A stretch of 32,326 bases of DNA from Bacteriovoracaceae bacterium UBA4096 (GCA_002381945.1 DFXY01000008.1:28888-61213), one strand, 5' to 3'. Counted from the stretch's first letter, positions 15,598-24,880 are shown. Program-made: numbers and translations. The notes: generated by a model not told the origin, from the sequence alone.

Positions 15598-16980
15598 TTA
15601 GAGTTGGAAGATGAGTTTCTTGTAGTAGTTACCTTTTTCTTCAAAATCACGGAAAACATCTGTGCCTTCATTTCCAGGACAAAGAAGAATCGTGTCGCCG
15701 GTACGGGATTTTTGATAGGCCAGTAATACTGATTCATCAAAAGAACCAACCAGATAAGTTTGAGTTACATCACCCAGAATCCGGTTCATGCTCTCTTTAA
15801 CTTCTCCCACCAAAACCAGAACTCTAACTTTCTCACGAATAATGTTGGCATATTTATCAAAAGGAATCCCTTCGATTTCTTTACCACCAGCAATTAAGAT
15901 GACGGGATCTTTAAAGGCTTCCAGAGAGACTTTTAATTCATCCATTGTTTCAGACTTAGAATCGTTATAGAAACGAACGCCATTTTTCTCCACAACAAAT
16001 TCCAAACGATGAGGAATTCCAGGGAATTTTTCGATACAATGTTGAATGGCCTGATCAGTTACCTTAAGGGCCTTGCAAGCGGTAATGGCGGCCATAAGAT
16101 TTTCACGATTATTCACTCCCACAATTCTCATGTCAGTCACTTTAAATTCTGAATGAAAATGGATATTGGAATGAATTCGTTTGTCGTGGAAATGGGTTCC
16201 CTGAATTTCAGAGATTACGCCCATCGTGACAAAAGATTTACGAGAGTACCAGAATGTCTGGGCCTGAGAACTTCTTAGTACGGAGTTTGAGGCCAACTTA
16301 TCAAAGTTAACAATCAAATAATCTTCCGGTCCAAGATTTCTTGCCACTTTCAAAGCTGTATCCAGGTATTCGGCTGAAGTTTTAAAGCGACCAAGAAGGT
16401 TTTTCTCTTCAAGATTTGGATAAACGGCAAGAACAGGTTTGAAATTATCAACTGTTTGTAACTGTTGAGGAGAAACCTCAATCACACAATAATCAATTTC
16501 TTCATTATTAGGGAGAGAAAGAAAGTTGATGAATGGCTCTTCAGAAGTACCACCCACAAAAATATTCTTTTTATCAACCTTTAGAGTGTAACCAATCATA
16601 TGGGCCGTGATGGTTCGGCCATGACTACCACAAACAGCAACTATTGGCTTAGTGCAGTTTTCATACGCAAAAGCAAAATCAGAATAAACAGCACGCCCAT
16701 GTTCTCTCGCTACGCGAAGTTGCTGCAAGTTAGGATCAACAGAAGAAGAATAAACGATGATATCGGCTTCAATGAAATCCTCATCCTTGTGCTCACCTAA
16801 AGTCATGGTGGGAGTTGGAGTGATTTTTTTTAGTCTTTTGACCTGCTTATTAAGATCAAAAATTGGTTTGATATCAGTTACTTTGATATCGCAGCCCCAT
16901 TGTGTGAAGAGATTCACCAACGCAAAGCCTGTTTTGCCAAGACCGACAACCAGGACTTTCTTCCCTTTATATTTTTCCAT
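15598..16980 (-). CDS. murD: MurD-type D-glutamate ligase with an altered active site
   Basis: MurD adds D-glutamate to UDP-MurNAc-L-Ala. VVGLGKTGFALV at the N-terminus is the UDP-binding motif. GIPHRLEFVV (residues 321-330), FYNDSK (337-342) and the DVFRDFEEKGNYY region near the end match the MurD substrate and C-terminal domains. The ATP site is abnormal. The P-loop reads GSHGRTI (118-124), with Arg in place of the phosphate-binding Lys. The NxxxDH metal region reads NLEEKNLLG (189-197). The Lys that is normally carbamylated appears absent, and SPACAS is CPGNEG. The reading frame is intact, the gene sits in the normal slot between mraY and ftsW, and AAGGAG precedes the ATG. It is either a strongly divergent enzyme or a compromised one whose role is shared elsewhere. 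Confidence 0.88.
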   Translation of the reverse strand: MEKYKGKKVLVVGLGKTGFALVNLFTQWGCDIKVTDIKPIFDLNKQVKRLKKITPTPTMTLGEHKDEDFIEADIIVYSSSVDPNLQQLRVAREHGRAVYSDFAFAYENCTKPIVAVCGSHGRTITAHMIGYTLKVDKKNIFVGGTSEEPFINFLSLPNNEEIDYCVIEVSPQQLQTVDNFKPVLAVYPNLEEKNLLGRFKTSAEYLDTALKVARNLGPEDYLIVNFDKLASNSVLRSSQAQTFWYSRKSFVTMGVISEIQGTHFHDKRIHSNIHFHSEFKVTDMRIVGVNNRENLMAAITACKALKVTDQAIQHCIEKFPGIPHRLEFVVEKNGVRFYNDSKSETMDELKVSLEAFKDPVILIAGGKEIEGIPFDKYANIIREKVRVLVLVGEVKESMNRILGDVTQTYLVGSFDESVLLAYQKSRTGDTILLCPGNEGTDVFRDFEEKGNYYKKLIFQL

Positions 16981-16996
16981 AAAAACTCCTTAAGAA

Positions 16997-18073
16997 TTAT
17001 CTAAGTTTAAGTGTTGCAAGGGCAAGAATGGCAAATACCAAACTTATAATCCAGAATCTCACAATCACTTTGGTTTCAGGCCAACCCATCAATTCAAAAT
17101 GATGGTGAATAGGTGCCATTTTAAAAATTCGTTTTCCGCGGGTCTTAAATGAAGCAACCTGGAGAATAACTGAAATCGCTTCAATAACAAAAATCCCTCC
17201 GATAAGAACAAAGAGAAATTCATTCTTTGTTAATACCGCAATTGTCCCCAAACATCCGCCAAGTGAGAGAGAGCCAACATCACCCATGAAGATCTCGGCC
17301 GGGTAAGCATTATACCAGAGGAAGCCAACGCCTGCCCCGATAATGGCAGAAACTAAAACTAATAATTCTCCGACATCCGGTACATGAGGAATTAAAAGAT
17401 AGCTGGCAAGCTCAGAGTGACCGGCCAGATAGGCCAAAAACCCTAGAGTGGCGGCAGATATAATAGTTGGTCCAATCGCCAAGCCATCTAAACCATCTGT
17501 CAGGTTTAGAGCGTTCGAGGAACCAACGATAACAAAGGCTGCAAAAGGAACATAAAACCATCCGATGTCAATCACAGGATCTTTTACGAAAGGAATGTAA
17601 ATCTGAGAATCCGTCACACCCCATCTGATCATGACATAACTAGCAATCAAGGCCGTCGAAAACTGCCAAAGAAGCTTTTGGCGGGCACTCACACCTTTTG
17701 TATTTTTTTTCAGGACTTTCAAATAATCATCTAGTCCACCTAAGAAGAAATAGGAAATCGTTACAAATAGAGCAATAAGAAAGGGAAAGGAAACAAAGTT
17801 ACCACAAATAGCACATGCAATGACAGCGCTGCCCAGAATGAAAACACCACCAAAGGTGGGTGTTCCTTTTTTCTTCTTGTGAGATTCTGGGCCCTCATCA
17901 CGAATAGTTTGTCCAAACTGTCTGAGTTTCATCAAAGCAATAAAACGTTTACCCCATAGAATGGAAACCAAAGTTGCTACAATGAACGCTAGGAAAGAGC
18001 GAAAAGTAATATATTTGAAAACATTGAAAAGTTGAAAGTCCTGACTTAGTGGGTAAAGCCAATGATACAGCAT
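16997..18073 (-). CDS. mraY: Phospho-MurNAc-pentapeptide transferase MraY
   Basis: Integral membrane enzyme that links UDP-MurNAc-pentapeptide to undecaprenyl phosphate, giving lipid I. The protein has about ten membrane helices. GPESHKKKKGTPTFGG is the conserved first signature, LGGLDDYLKV and NALNLTDGLDGLA carry the catalytic Asp residues, and EIFMGDVGSL and APIHHHFELMGWPE complete the site. AAAGGGA precedes the ATG. It lies 25 bases after murF and 16 bases before murD, so it is in the same transcript. Confidence 0.98.
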   Translation of the reverse strand: MLYHWLYPLSQDFQLFNVFKYITFRSFLAFIVATLVSILWGKRFIALMKLRQFGQTIRDEGPESHKKKKGTPTFGGVFILGSAVIACAICGNFVSFPFLIALFVTISYFFLGGLDDYLKVLKKNTKGVSARQKLLWQFSTALIASYVMIRWGVTDSQIYIPFVKDPVIDIGWFYVPFAAFVIVGSSNALNLTDGLDGLAIGPTIISAATLGFLAYLAGHSELASYLLIPHVPDVGELLVLVSAIIGAGVGFLWYNAYPAEIFMGDVGSLSLGGCLGTIAVLTKNEFLFVLIGGIFVIEAISVILQVASFKTRGKRIFKMAPIHHHFELMGWPETKVIVRFWIISLVFAILALATLKLR

Positions 18074-18098
18074 GTTTATCCCTTTAAAAAAGATAAAC

Positions 18099-19496
18099 TT
18101 AAGTTATATCGAACAAAGACTCCAATTGTAAAGAGCGCGAACCTTTAATAAAGTGAATAGGGTATTTCTTAATACAACTTCCCCTGTACTCATTCTTAAA
18201 TTCGGCACTCGAAGCTTTAGAGTGTCCTTCAGGATTTCCACTTAAATAGTATTGAGAGAAGCGGCCGATAAAGAATACATTGGGAAATCCCAGCTCCTTC
18301 ACATATTCACCGACCTCTTTGTGATACTGGGGAGTTGAATCACCTAATTCATTCATGTCTCCCAGCACAATGCAGGTGTCGGCCAATGAAAACCCCTGCT
18401 CAAACACACTTTCTTTAAAGCCCATGAGCGCTGCCTTCATAGAGGAAGGGTTGGCATTATAAGCATCCAGATAGACCGAACGATTTTCAAACTCAATCCA
18501 TTCTGAACGGTTTTTTGTCGGTCGAAAGTTTTTACACGCCTCAATAAATAAGTGCTTATGTTCAGGGTAAAAATGAGAAGCAATAAATAAGCAGGTAATT
18601 AAATTAAGCTTATTATGGCGTCCAGTAATATGTTGATTTTGGGCCAATAGAATCTGCCCATTAAAATGGATTTCGGCTCCATTTTCTACATATGAGATGC
18701 GGGCCATGGTCTGTTGATTTTCACCGTAAGTTATTGATCCTGAGGTTGGAGGAAGACGTTTTAAGAATTTATCGTCCATATTTATAAGATAAAAGCCTTT
18801 GCCGTGAGTAATTTCTTTCACGGCGTGATAAAGAAACCCCTCTTCTTCAAAAACTTTTTCTTCATCACCAAAAAATTCAAGATGAGTCGCTCCAATGTTT
18901 GTCGTAAGACCAGCATTAGGTTCAGCGATATCACAAAGAACCTTTATTTCTCCAGGATGATTACTTCCAAGTTCCAGTACCACAATCTCAGTCTCGGCCG
19001 AAACTGTTAGAAGAGTCAAAGGAACTCCAAGGTGATTATTGTTATTTTTTTCGGTAGCTATCACTTTACCGGGGAGAACTTCTTTTAAGAGAAATGAGAG
19101 CATTTCTTTATGGGTTGTTTTTCCATTAGAACCTGAAATAGCAAATACTGTGTTGCGGATATTTTGGGTTTTCCATTCTTTAATATGCTGATGAGAAAGT
19201 TCCTGAAGAAATGTAATACTATCTGCAACTGGAATAAACTCTGTTCTAGGGAAACTGCGTTTAAGATCATTCACCCTTGCTTCATTAATCTCATTGTCCT
19301 GATAAAAAACAGCAGGACAACCGGCATTTAAAAGGTTGGTAATTAAATCCAAGGGATTAACTTTCGCTCCTGGGATTGCCACAAATGCCGATGGATGTGA
19401 ATACTTCCTGCTATCTGTACAAAAATTCAAATATCCAGATAGCGAGCAAGGTTTTTGTATTGATGGACAATTTGTGAGAAGAGATAAATTAATCAT
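18099..19496 (-). CDS. murF: UDP-MurNAc-tripeptide-D-Ala-D-Ala ligase MurF
   Basis: Adds D-Ala-D-Ala to the UDP-MurNAc-tripeptide. FCTDSRK is the domain 1 uridine motif and ISGSNGKTTHKEM is an intact P-loop. NNNNHLGVPLTLL, VLELGSNHPGEI and TNIGATHLEFFG are the central motifs. DAYNANPSSMKAAL, VLGDMNELGD and KGSRSLQLE belong to the C-terminal domain. At the position of the usually carbamylated Lys (AKGEI in E. coli) the sequence is EEGFL, so that Lys seems replaced by Glu. Length (465) is normal. The ATG overlaps the murE stop by four bases. Confidence 0.95.
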   Translation of the reverse strand: MINLSLLTNCPSIQKPCSLSGYLNFCTDSRKYSHPSAFVAIPGAKVNPLDLITNLLNAGCPAVFYQDNEINEARVNDLKRSFPRTEFIPVADSITFLQELSHQHIKEWKTQNIRNTVFAISGSNGKTTHKEMLSFLLKEVLPGKVIATEKNNNNHLGVPLTLLTVSAETEIVVLELGSNHPGEIKVLCDIAEPNAGLTTNIGATHLEFFGDEEKVFEEEGFLYHAVKEITHGKGFYLINMDDKFLKRLPPTSGSITYGENQQTMARISYVENGAEIHFNGQILLAQNQHITGRHNKLNLITCLFIASHFYPEHKHLFIEACKNFRPTKNRSEWIEFENRSVYLDAYNANPSSMKAALMGFKESVFEQGFSLADTCIVLGDMNELGDSTPQYHKEVGEYVKELGFPNVFFIGRFSQYYLSGNPEGHSKASSAEFKNEYRGSCIKKYPIHFIKGSRSLQLESLFDIT

Positions 19497-20854
19497 ACTT
19501 TTTTCCTTGCAAGAAATTTTTCAACTTCACCAATATCACTATATGGATGCTTAACTCCATGGATAAGGATGTAATCCTCGTGACCCTTGCCGGCCAGAAG
19601 GAGAATTTCGTTTTCTTTTAATTCATTAAAGGCCTGTGCCACAGCTTTCGGTCTTTCAATAATTTTATGGATATGCCGAGAACTCATACCATGGACAATA
19701 TCCTCAATAATTCTCGCCGGATCTTCTGAGCGAGGATTGTCACTTGTAACATAGATTTCACTTCCCCAGGTCTCGGCAATTTTTCCCATCAAGGGTCGTT
19801 TACTACGATCACGATCTCCACCACAGCCAAACAGGATTTTAAGTTTGTGAGTTGGAAAGGCTTCCCGGATTCCCTGGCAAATATTGTCGAGTGCATCCGG
19901 AGTGTGAGCAAAATCAACCACGATGTAATTACTACCGTAAGGTTTGATGTAGAAGCGCCCATCCGGAGGAGTTATTCTATCAAACTCTGCTGACACCGAT
20001 AGTTTAAATGTACTTTCGACTATGGCAACGGCCACTTCCAGGTTATTCCGATTAAAATTAGTTGAAAAAAACAAAGGAAGCTTTTGCTCAAGTGTTCGTG
20101 CCTTAACAATTTTTGCGGAAACATGAGCAAGCTTATTGATTAAATGAGTTTCATTCTCCGGCAAATAAACTTTAGCCTCAGGTTTTAAATAGTCAAAGAT
20201 CAGCATTTTTGCAGCGAAATATTCCTCCATCGTTTGATGATAATCAAGATGATCCAGTGAAAATGACAGCCAACCGGCCATATCAAATTCAAGTCCATAT
20301 AAACGTTGTTGAATCAAGGCATGTGAACTTGCCTCTATGACACAAAAATCCTTATCTCTACCATAACGAAAGAAAAATTTTCTAAGATCGATTAAGCTTG
20401 GAGAAGTCAGGCCAAAATCTAAAAGAGTTTTATGATTTTCTCGAACACCCAACGTTCCAATACTCATGCCTTTTTTACCACTCAACTCCCCTAACTGCAG
20501 CACTAAATCTGCTGTCGTGGTTTTTCCGTTAGTTCCTGTCAAAGCAATGAGTTTCATACTTGGTTGAGGGTAAAGGATATCCAATATTAATTTTTGAATC
20601 CGTGGCCATTCAATGTCCTGGATAATAGTACTGTTGATTGGTCGGGCAGGATGATCTTGGTTAATTATTAACCAGCCATATTCAGCTTTTCCTATTCTTT
20701 CCACAAATAATTTCTGGGAATTTTCATCCTGGCCAATTTTATAGAAGAGTATTGAATCCTTGGTAGATTCCTGGGTTTTCCAATGAATATCCTGAAGGGT
20801 CAGTGGTGGAAGCTGGATCTGAAGAATTGGGCCTAATTGTTTCTCAGTCAGCAT
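19493..20854 (-). CDS. murE: UDP-MurNAc-L-Ala-D-Glu:meso-DAP ligase MurE
   Basis: Adds the third stem residue. LTGTNGKTTTADL is the P-loop, IEASSHAL the metal motif, SLDHLDYHQTMEEYFAAK carries the His/Asp ligands and the carbamylated Lys, and GGDRDRSKRPLMG and TSDNPRSEDP belong to the C-terminal domain. The DNPR motif indicates meso-diaminopimelate as substrate, as expected for a Gram-negative wall. I place the start at ATG 20854, overlapping the ftsI stop by 11 bases; the frame extends to a TTG at 20899, which would give 15 more residues inside ftsI and lacks a better ribosome binding site. The downstream neighbour murF overlaps by four bases. Confidence 0.95.
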   Translation of the reverse strand: MLTEKQLGPILQIQLPPLTLQDIHWKTQESTKDSILFYKIGQDENSQKLFVERIGKAEYGWLIINQDHPARPINSTIIQDIEWPRIQKLILDILYPQPSMKLIALTGTNGKTTTADLVLQLGELSGKKGMSIGTLGVRENHKTLLDFGLTSPSLIDLRKFFFRYGRDKDFCVIEASSHALIQQRLYGLEFDMAGWLSFSLDHLDYHQTMEEYFAAKMLIFDYLKPEAKVYLPENETHLINKLAHVSAKIVKARTLEQKLPLFFSTNFNRNNLEVAVAIVESTFKLSVSAEFDRITPPDGRFYIKPYGSNYIVVDFAHTPDALDNICQGIREAFPTHKLKILFGCGGDRDRSKRPLMGKIAETWGSEIYVTSDNPRSEDPARIIEDIVHGMSSRHIHKIIERPKAVAQAFNELKENEILLLAGKGHEDYILIHGVKHPYSDIGEVEKFLARKKV

Positions 20855-22763
20855 AGGTAGGAGCTTCAAATTGCAATCTAATGCTTGAATTTCCGACAAC
20901 CACAGTGCCCGGAACGACTGATTGTTTAGTCACGACACCAAAACCATTGAATTGCAGAGATATATTTCTTTCTTCCGCCAATTGCATGGCACTGGCCTTG
21001 TCCAAACCTGTAAAATCCGGCATGTATCCTGGAGCAAAATAACGAGTTTGCTGAGCTTGTTGAGTTGTTACTTCATCAAGGTTCTTGGTATTTGATTTTT
21101 CATCATATTTTGCAAACTGAGCAAAATCTTTTTTCTTATAAAGTATATATTGAGTTACTTTCTTAAAGATTGGACCCGCGACAACTCCGCCGTAATAGCC
21201 TTTTTCAGTGGGGTGATCCACATAGGCCAGAACCACAAATTTTCTATTCACATTGACTGGAAAGCCAACAAAACTTGCAATATAGCCGGAGTAACCACCA
21301 GTAGGGGAGACTCTTTGCGCTGTTCCTGTTTTACCTGCAATCTCGTAATGAGGAATTTTAGCAATTGTCCCTGTCCCGCCTTCTACTGCCTGAACCAACA
21401 TTTTAGTTACATCATGCGAAGTTTTCTCAGTAATAATTCTGTTTTCAGGAGTAATTTGACTTACATCTGACTTAATCAAGGTTGGCTTGACTAAATATCC
21501 TCCATTGGCAATGGCAGCATATGAGCGAAGCATTTGAATGGCAGTTGTGGCAACACCTTGGCCAAAACTGATATTACTTAATGTTAACGGGCGAACTTTA
21601 TCTTTAGCTTTATGGCCAAGAATTCCTTTTGATTCACCTTTTATTTCAATTCCAGTTTTATGGGCTATTTGAAATTTATCTAACGTCTCTTTAAATTTAG
21701 GATACTTTAAACTGAAAGCAATTTTTGTTGTCCCCACGTTGGAGCTGAACTTAAGAATATCAGAGACGCTTAACCATTCAAATTTTTCATGGGACTCAGC
21801 TTCAGATACCCAGTGGTTTTGAATTTTAATTTTTCCATACTCACAAAAGAACTTAGTCTCTGGTGTCGCTATCTTATTTTCCAAAGCTGAGGCCACAGGC
21901 AGAATCTTAAAGATTGAGCCCGGCTCAAAGGGATCAGTAACAAATGGCAGTTTACGATATTCTTGAGGAAAAGAAGATGCCCTGTTTGGATCAAAAGTAG
22001 GATAATTGGCAATAGCTAATATTTCTCCGGTCTCAGCATCCATAACACCGGCACCACCACGAAAAGCTTTATGAGTTATGACAGCTTCTTTTAAATAACT
22101 TTCAAGGGCACCCTGAATGTCTTTATCAATTGATAAATGAACATCTGGCGAAGCCACTTCATAAGCCTTCGTTTCATACTTAATCGGCCGCCCTTTAGCA
22201 TCTCGAATATATTTTACAACCTGAGGCTTGCCTTTTAACTGAGTATTAAGGCTGTTTTCTAAACCCGCCAGACCTGTATTATCGATACCGACATAACCAA
22301 TAGTTTGAGCGAGTAGCTCACGGTTGGGATATACCCGCTGTGAGTGGGATTCAAAAAAGATCCCTTCCAGCTTTTTGATTTTTTTTAACTGCTCTTCATT
22401 AAGGGTGATCTTTCTAGCAAGCCAGGTATACCGATTACGTTTTTGAACCAAATCCCGGAGCTTTTGATAAGGCAGTTCCGGAACAATAGTTGATAGGGCC
22501 TTTAATTGCCGATAGAATTCCGCATTCTTATTTTTAGGAATGGTAAAAAGATTATACACATGAACATTGATCGCCAATGGATTGCCATTACGATCAAAGA
22601 TGTTCCCACGATTTGGATATTCTTTTACTTCGCGAATGAATTGAGATTTTGCATACGCCAGAAGTTTGGCCTTATTAACAACCTGAATATAAAAAGCCTT
22701 ACTGATAACAACAGCAAATAAAAAACTAAAAACAATAAAGCTAAAAAAAATCCGATTTTTCAA
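20844..22763 (-). CDS. ftsI: Septal peptidoglycan transpeptidase FtsI (PBP3) with PASTA domain
   Basis: Cross-links septal peptidoglycan with FtsW. A short cytoplasmic tail and one membrane helix (about residues 7-24) anchor it. The dimerisation/pedestal domain spans about 45-190. The penicillin-binding domain carries the active-site SxxK at 283-286 (PGSIFK), SxN at 340-342, and KTGTA at 478-482. A PASTA domain at about 578-636 (MPDFTGLDKASAMQLAEERN) ends the protein; many proteobacterial FtsI lack one, but it is common in delta-type lineages. The start is TTG, with AGGGTG upstream. It follows ftsL by nine bases and overlaps murE. Confidence 0.96.
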   Translation of the reverse strand: MKNRIFFSFIVFSFLFAVVISKAFYIQVVNKAKLLAYAKSQFIREVKEYPNRGNIFDRNGNPLAINVHVYNLFTIPKNKNAEFYRQLKALSTIVPELPYQKLRDLVQKRNRYTWLARKITLNEEQLKKIKKLEGIFFESHSQRVYPNRELLAQTIGYVGIDNTGLAGLENSLNTQLKGKPQVVKYIRDAKGRPIKYETKAYEVASPDVHLSIDKDIQGALESYLKEAVITHKAFRGGAGVMDAETGEILAIANYPTFDPNRASSFPQEYRKLPFVTDPFEPGSIFKILPVASALENKIATPETKFFCEYGKIKIQNHWVSEAESHEKFEWLSVSDILKFSSNVGTTKIAFSLKYPKFKETLDKFQIAHKTGIEIKGESKGILGHKAKDKVRPLTLSNISFGQGVATTAIQMLRSYAAIANGGYLVKPTLIKSDVSQITPENRIITEKTSHDVTKMLVQAVEGGTGTIAKIPHYEIAGKTGTAQRVSPTGGYSGYIASFVGFPVNVNRKFVVLAYVDHPTEKGYYGGVVAGPIFKKVTQYILYKKKDFAQFAKYDEKSNTKNLDEVTTQQAQQTRYFAPGYMPDFTGLDKASAMQLAEERNISLQFNGFGVVTKQSVVPGTVVVGNSSIRLQFEAPTYAD

Positions 22764-22772
22764 CTGGGCACC

Positions 22773-23084
22773 CTAGGGAATTAGAATAATTTGTTCAGGG
22801 CCGGGTTCTTTCAGATCATATTTCGCTGCAAACTCCCGTAGTCGAGGTACCGACATCTCGCGGGCCCGTTGGGCCTTAAGTTCCTTGTTTCTTATAGTCG
22901 ATTTATAAATGTCCTGTTCTATATTGTTTAAAAGGTAGGCCTGTTCTATTCCCTTCATTCGGAAACCCACAAATAAAACGGCCAAGGTTGTGAAGGTGAG
23001 AGTAAAAGGCAAAGCTTTAGGATTGAAAAGAAATTCCAATAATCGATTATTAAATTTGAAAGTGCCTTTTTTTCTTAGCGCCAT
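22773..23084 (-). CDS. ftsL: FtsL-like cell division protein
   Basis: Small bitopic divisome protein that pairs with FtsB and FtsQ through a periplasmic coiled coil. The 103 residues have a basic cytoplasmic segment, one membrane helix at about 26-43 (LPFTLTFTTLAVLFVGF), and then a helical stretch (QAYLLNNIEQDIYKSTIRNK) ending in a MSVPRLREFAAKYDL segment, the usual FtsL end pattern. Similarity between FtsL families is low, so position between rsmH and ftsI is important evidence. GGGAGGG lies just upstream of the ATG at 23084; the preceding TTG would be too close. It overlaps the rsmH end by 35 bases. Confidence 0.85.
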   Translation of the reverse strand: MALRKKGTFKFNNRLLEFLFNPKALPFTLTFTTLAVLFVGFRMKGIEQAYLLNNIEQDIYKSTIRNKELKAQRAREMSVPRLREFAAKYDLKEPGPEQIILIP

Positions 23085-24027
23085 CAACCCTCCCTAGTTG
23101 AGACCCTCGCTGTAATAACCGAAGTTTAGCACTTCGTGAGCGAGAGTTTTGTGACAGCTCTTCTTCCGTGGCTGTTAGTGGCTTCTTAGTTAAAATTGTA
23201 GCAGGAAAATCTTCTTTCTCCACTATTTCTTTAAAAGTGTGTTTCACAATTCTGTCTTCCAAAGAATGAAAGCTGATAACTGCGAGCACTCCCCCCTCAG
23301 CTAAATATGGCAACAGTTTTGGTAAAGTATTTTCCAAGACGGTTAATTCTTCATTCACAGCAATTCGTAAGGCCTGAAAAGAACGGGTAGCGGGATGAGT
23401 TTTACCGTGACGATCTTTTGGTGGATAAGCATGAAAGCAGATATCTTCCAATTCACCGGTAGTTTCAATTTTTTTCTTCTGTCTTAATTCACAAATGCGA
23501 GCAGCAATCTTGCGGGAAAGTCTCTCTTCCCCGTAATTAAAAAGAATGTCCGCGATCTCTTTTTCAGAGAGAGAATTCAGTAAATCAGCAGCAGTAGGGG
23601 TACTCACATCCCCATAATTCATCCGCATATCCAAAGGGGCATCGGCACGAAAACTAAAACCTCTTTCCATCTTATCGAACTGGTGAGAAGACACTCCCAA
23701 GTCCATCAGCATACCGGCGAATTTCCCGTGCATTTGATTATTTTCACACCATGCTGGAAATTCCAGAAAGTTCATTGGAAGTAAATGAACACTGGCTTCC
23801 TTGCCCCTACGCTGAACATTCTCCGCACCATTCTTTAAAGCATCCGGATCCTGGTCTACTGAATAAACCGTAGAACCACTTACCTGGTCCGATAGCGCGA
23901 AAGTATGGCCACCGGCCCCAAAGGTCAGGTCAGCGAAGATTTTTGAACCTGAAGCCTGGGAGCCAAGCTCCAAAGCATCCAGGCATTCTTTCAGCATGAC
24001 TGAATAATGAGATAGGTATTCAGTCAT
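23050..24027 (-). CDS. rsmH: 16S rRNA (cytosine1402-N4)-methyltransferase RsmH
   Basis: SAM-dependent methylation of C1402 in the 30S decoding centre; usually the second dcw gene (mraW). HYSVMLKECLDAL opens the protein, FADLTFGAGGHTFAL is the SAM loop, MDLGVSSHQFDKMERGFSFR and LDMRMNYG form the central motifs, and RSFQALRIAVNEEL and VISFHSLEDRIVK complete the family signature. Length (325) is normal. It starts the dcw part, but mraZ, its normal upstream partner, is missing; mtnP takes its place and overlaps by four bases (ATGA). Confidence 0.97.
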   Translation of the reverse strand: MTEYLSHYSVMLKECLDALELGSQASGSKIFADLTFGAGGHTFALSDQVSGSTVYSVDQDPDALKNGAENVQRRGKEASVHLLPMNFLEFPAWCENNQMHGKFAGMLMDLGVSSHQFDKMERGFSFRADAPLDMRMNYGDVSTPTAADLLNSLSEKEIADILFNYGEERLSRKIAARICELRQKKKIETTGELEDICFHAYPPKDRHGKTHPATRSFQALRIAVNEELTVLENTLPKLLPYLAEGGVLAVISFHSLEDRIVKHTFKEIVEKEDFPATILTKKPLTATEEELSQNSRSRSAKLRLLQRGSQLGRVDGAKKKRHFQI

Positions 24028-24872
24028 TTTTTTAAAACAACTTCCAGAATTTCTTTATGGGAAGTCTGATGAAGAGAGGGATCAGTCATTACTGCATATT
24101 CATTTTCAGGAATAAACTTCACAGGATTTTTTACCAGATCAGGAATGGCCTCAACCACAAACTTTTGTGCCGAGACATAGTTTGACTTCATGACATCCAT
24201 GATTTCCTGAACTGTACAATGCTCTTCTTTCCAGCAATCGTAATCAGTCACCATTGCAACTGTGGCATACGCCATTCCAGCTTCTTTTGCCAGGAAGGCT
24301 TCCGGTACGTTAGTCATACCAATTACCGAAGCACCAAAACCCTGATAAATTTTTGACTCAGCTTTTGTCGAGAACTGGGGACCCTCGATACAAATGTAAG
24401 TACCACCCAAGTGAGAGGTCACTCCGGCCCTTTGACAAGCTTCAAACAGTCTATGTTGAAGACCGGATTCTATTGGATTAGCAGTTGAAACATGTCCAAC
24501 AATTCCATTGTCAAAAAAGCTTCTTTTTCTTAATCCTTTGGTCCAGTCGATAAACTGATCAACTAAAACAAAATGGCGGGGAGCATATTCTTCCTGTAGT
24601 GACCCCACGGCAGATATACTGACGATCGTATCGACCCCTAATTTCTTTAAGGCAAAAATATTGGCGCGATAGTTAACTTCACTCGGTGTGAAGTGGTGAC
24701 CATGTCCATGACGAGGAAGAAAGTAAAAAGAATGTCCTTCAACTTCACACTCCATGATTTCCGCGCTGGGATTTCCAAAGGGAGTGCTAACCTTGATTTG
24801 ATTCTTTACTTTAATGGCATCCAATTTATAGATGCCACTTCCGCCAATGATGGCAACTTTTATATCTGCCAT
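24024..24872 (-). CDS. mtnP: S-methyl-5'-thioadenosine phosphorylase
   Basis: Splits methylthioadenosine into adenine and methylthioribose 1-phosphate in methionine salvage. AIIGGSGIY is the phosphate loop. LPRHGHGHHFTPSEVNYRAN carries the phosphate-binding Arg/His, CIEGPQFSTKAESKIY and IGMTNVPEAFLAKEAG bind the ribose and base, and TDYDCW is the base-site motif typical of MTA phosphorylase rather than purine nucleoside phosphorylase. Length (282) is normal. AGGGGGA precedes the ATG. It stands between the DksA-like gene and rsmH, overlapping the latter. Confidence 0.94.
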   Translation of the reverse strand: MADIKVAIIGGSGIYKLDAIKVKNQIKVSTPFGNPSAEIMECEVEGHSFYFLPRHGHGHHFTPSEVNYRANIFALKKLGVDTIVSISAVGSLQEEYAPRHFVLVDQFIDWTKGLRKRSFFDNGIVGHVSTANPIESGLQHRLFEACQRAGVTSHLGGTYICIEGPQFSTKAESKIYQGFGASVIGMTNVPEAFLAKEAGMAYATVAMVTDYDCWKEEHCTVQEIMDVMKSNYVSAQKFVVEAIPDLVKNPVKFIPENEYAVMTDPSLHQTSHKEILEVVLKK

Positions 24873-24880
24873 ACTTCCCC

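Noticed and set aside
20855..20899. N-terminal extension of murE to a TTG
   Set aside because: It would lie entirely within ftsI and has no better ribosome binding site; the ATG at 20854 gives a normal N-terminus.
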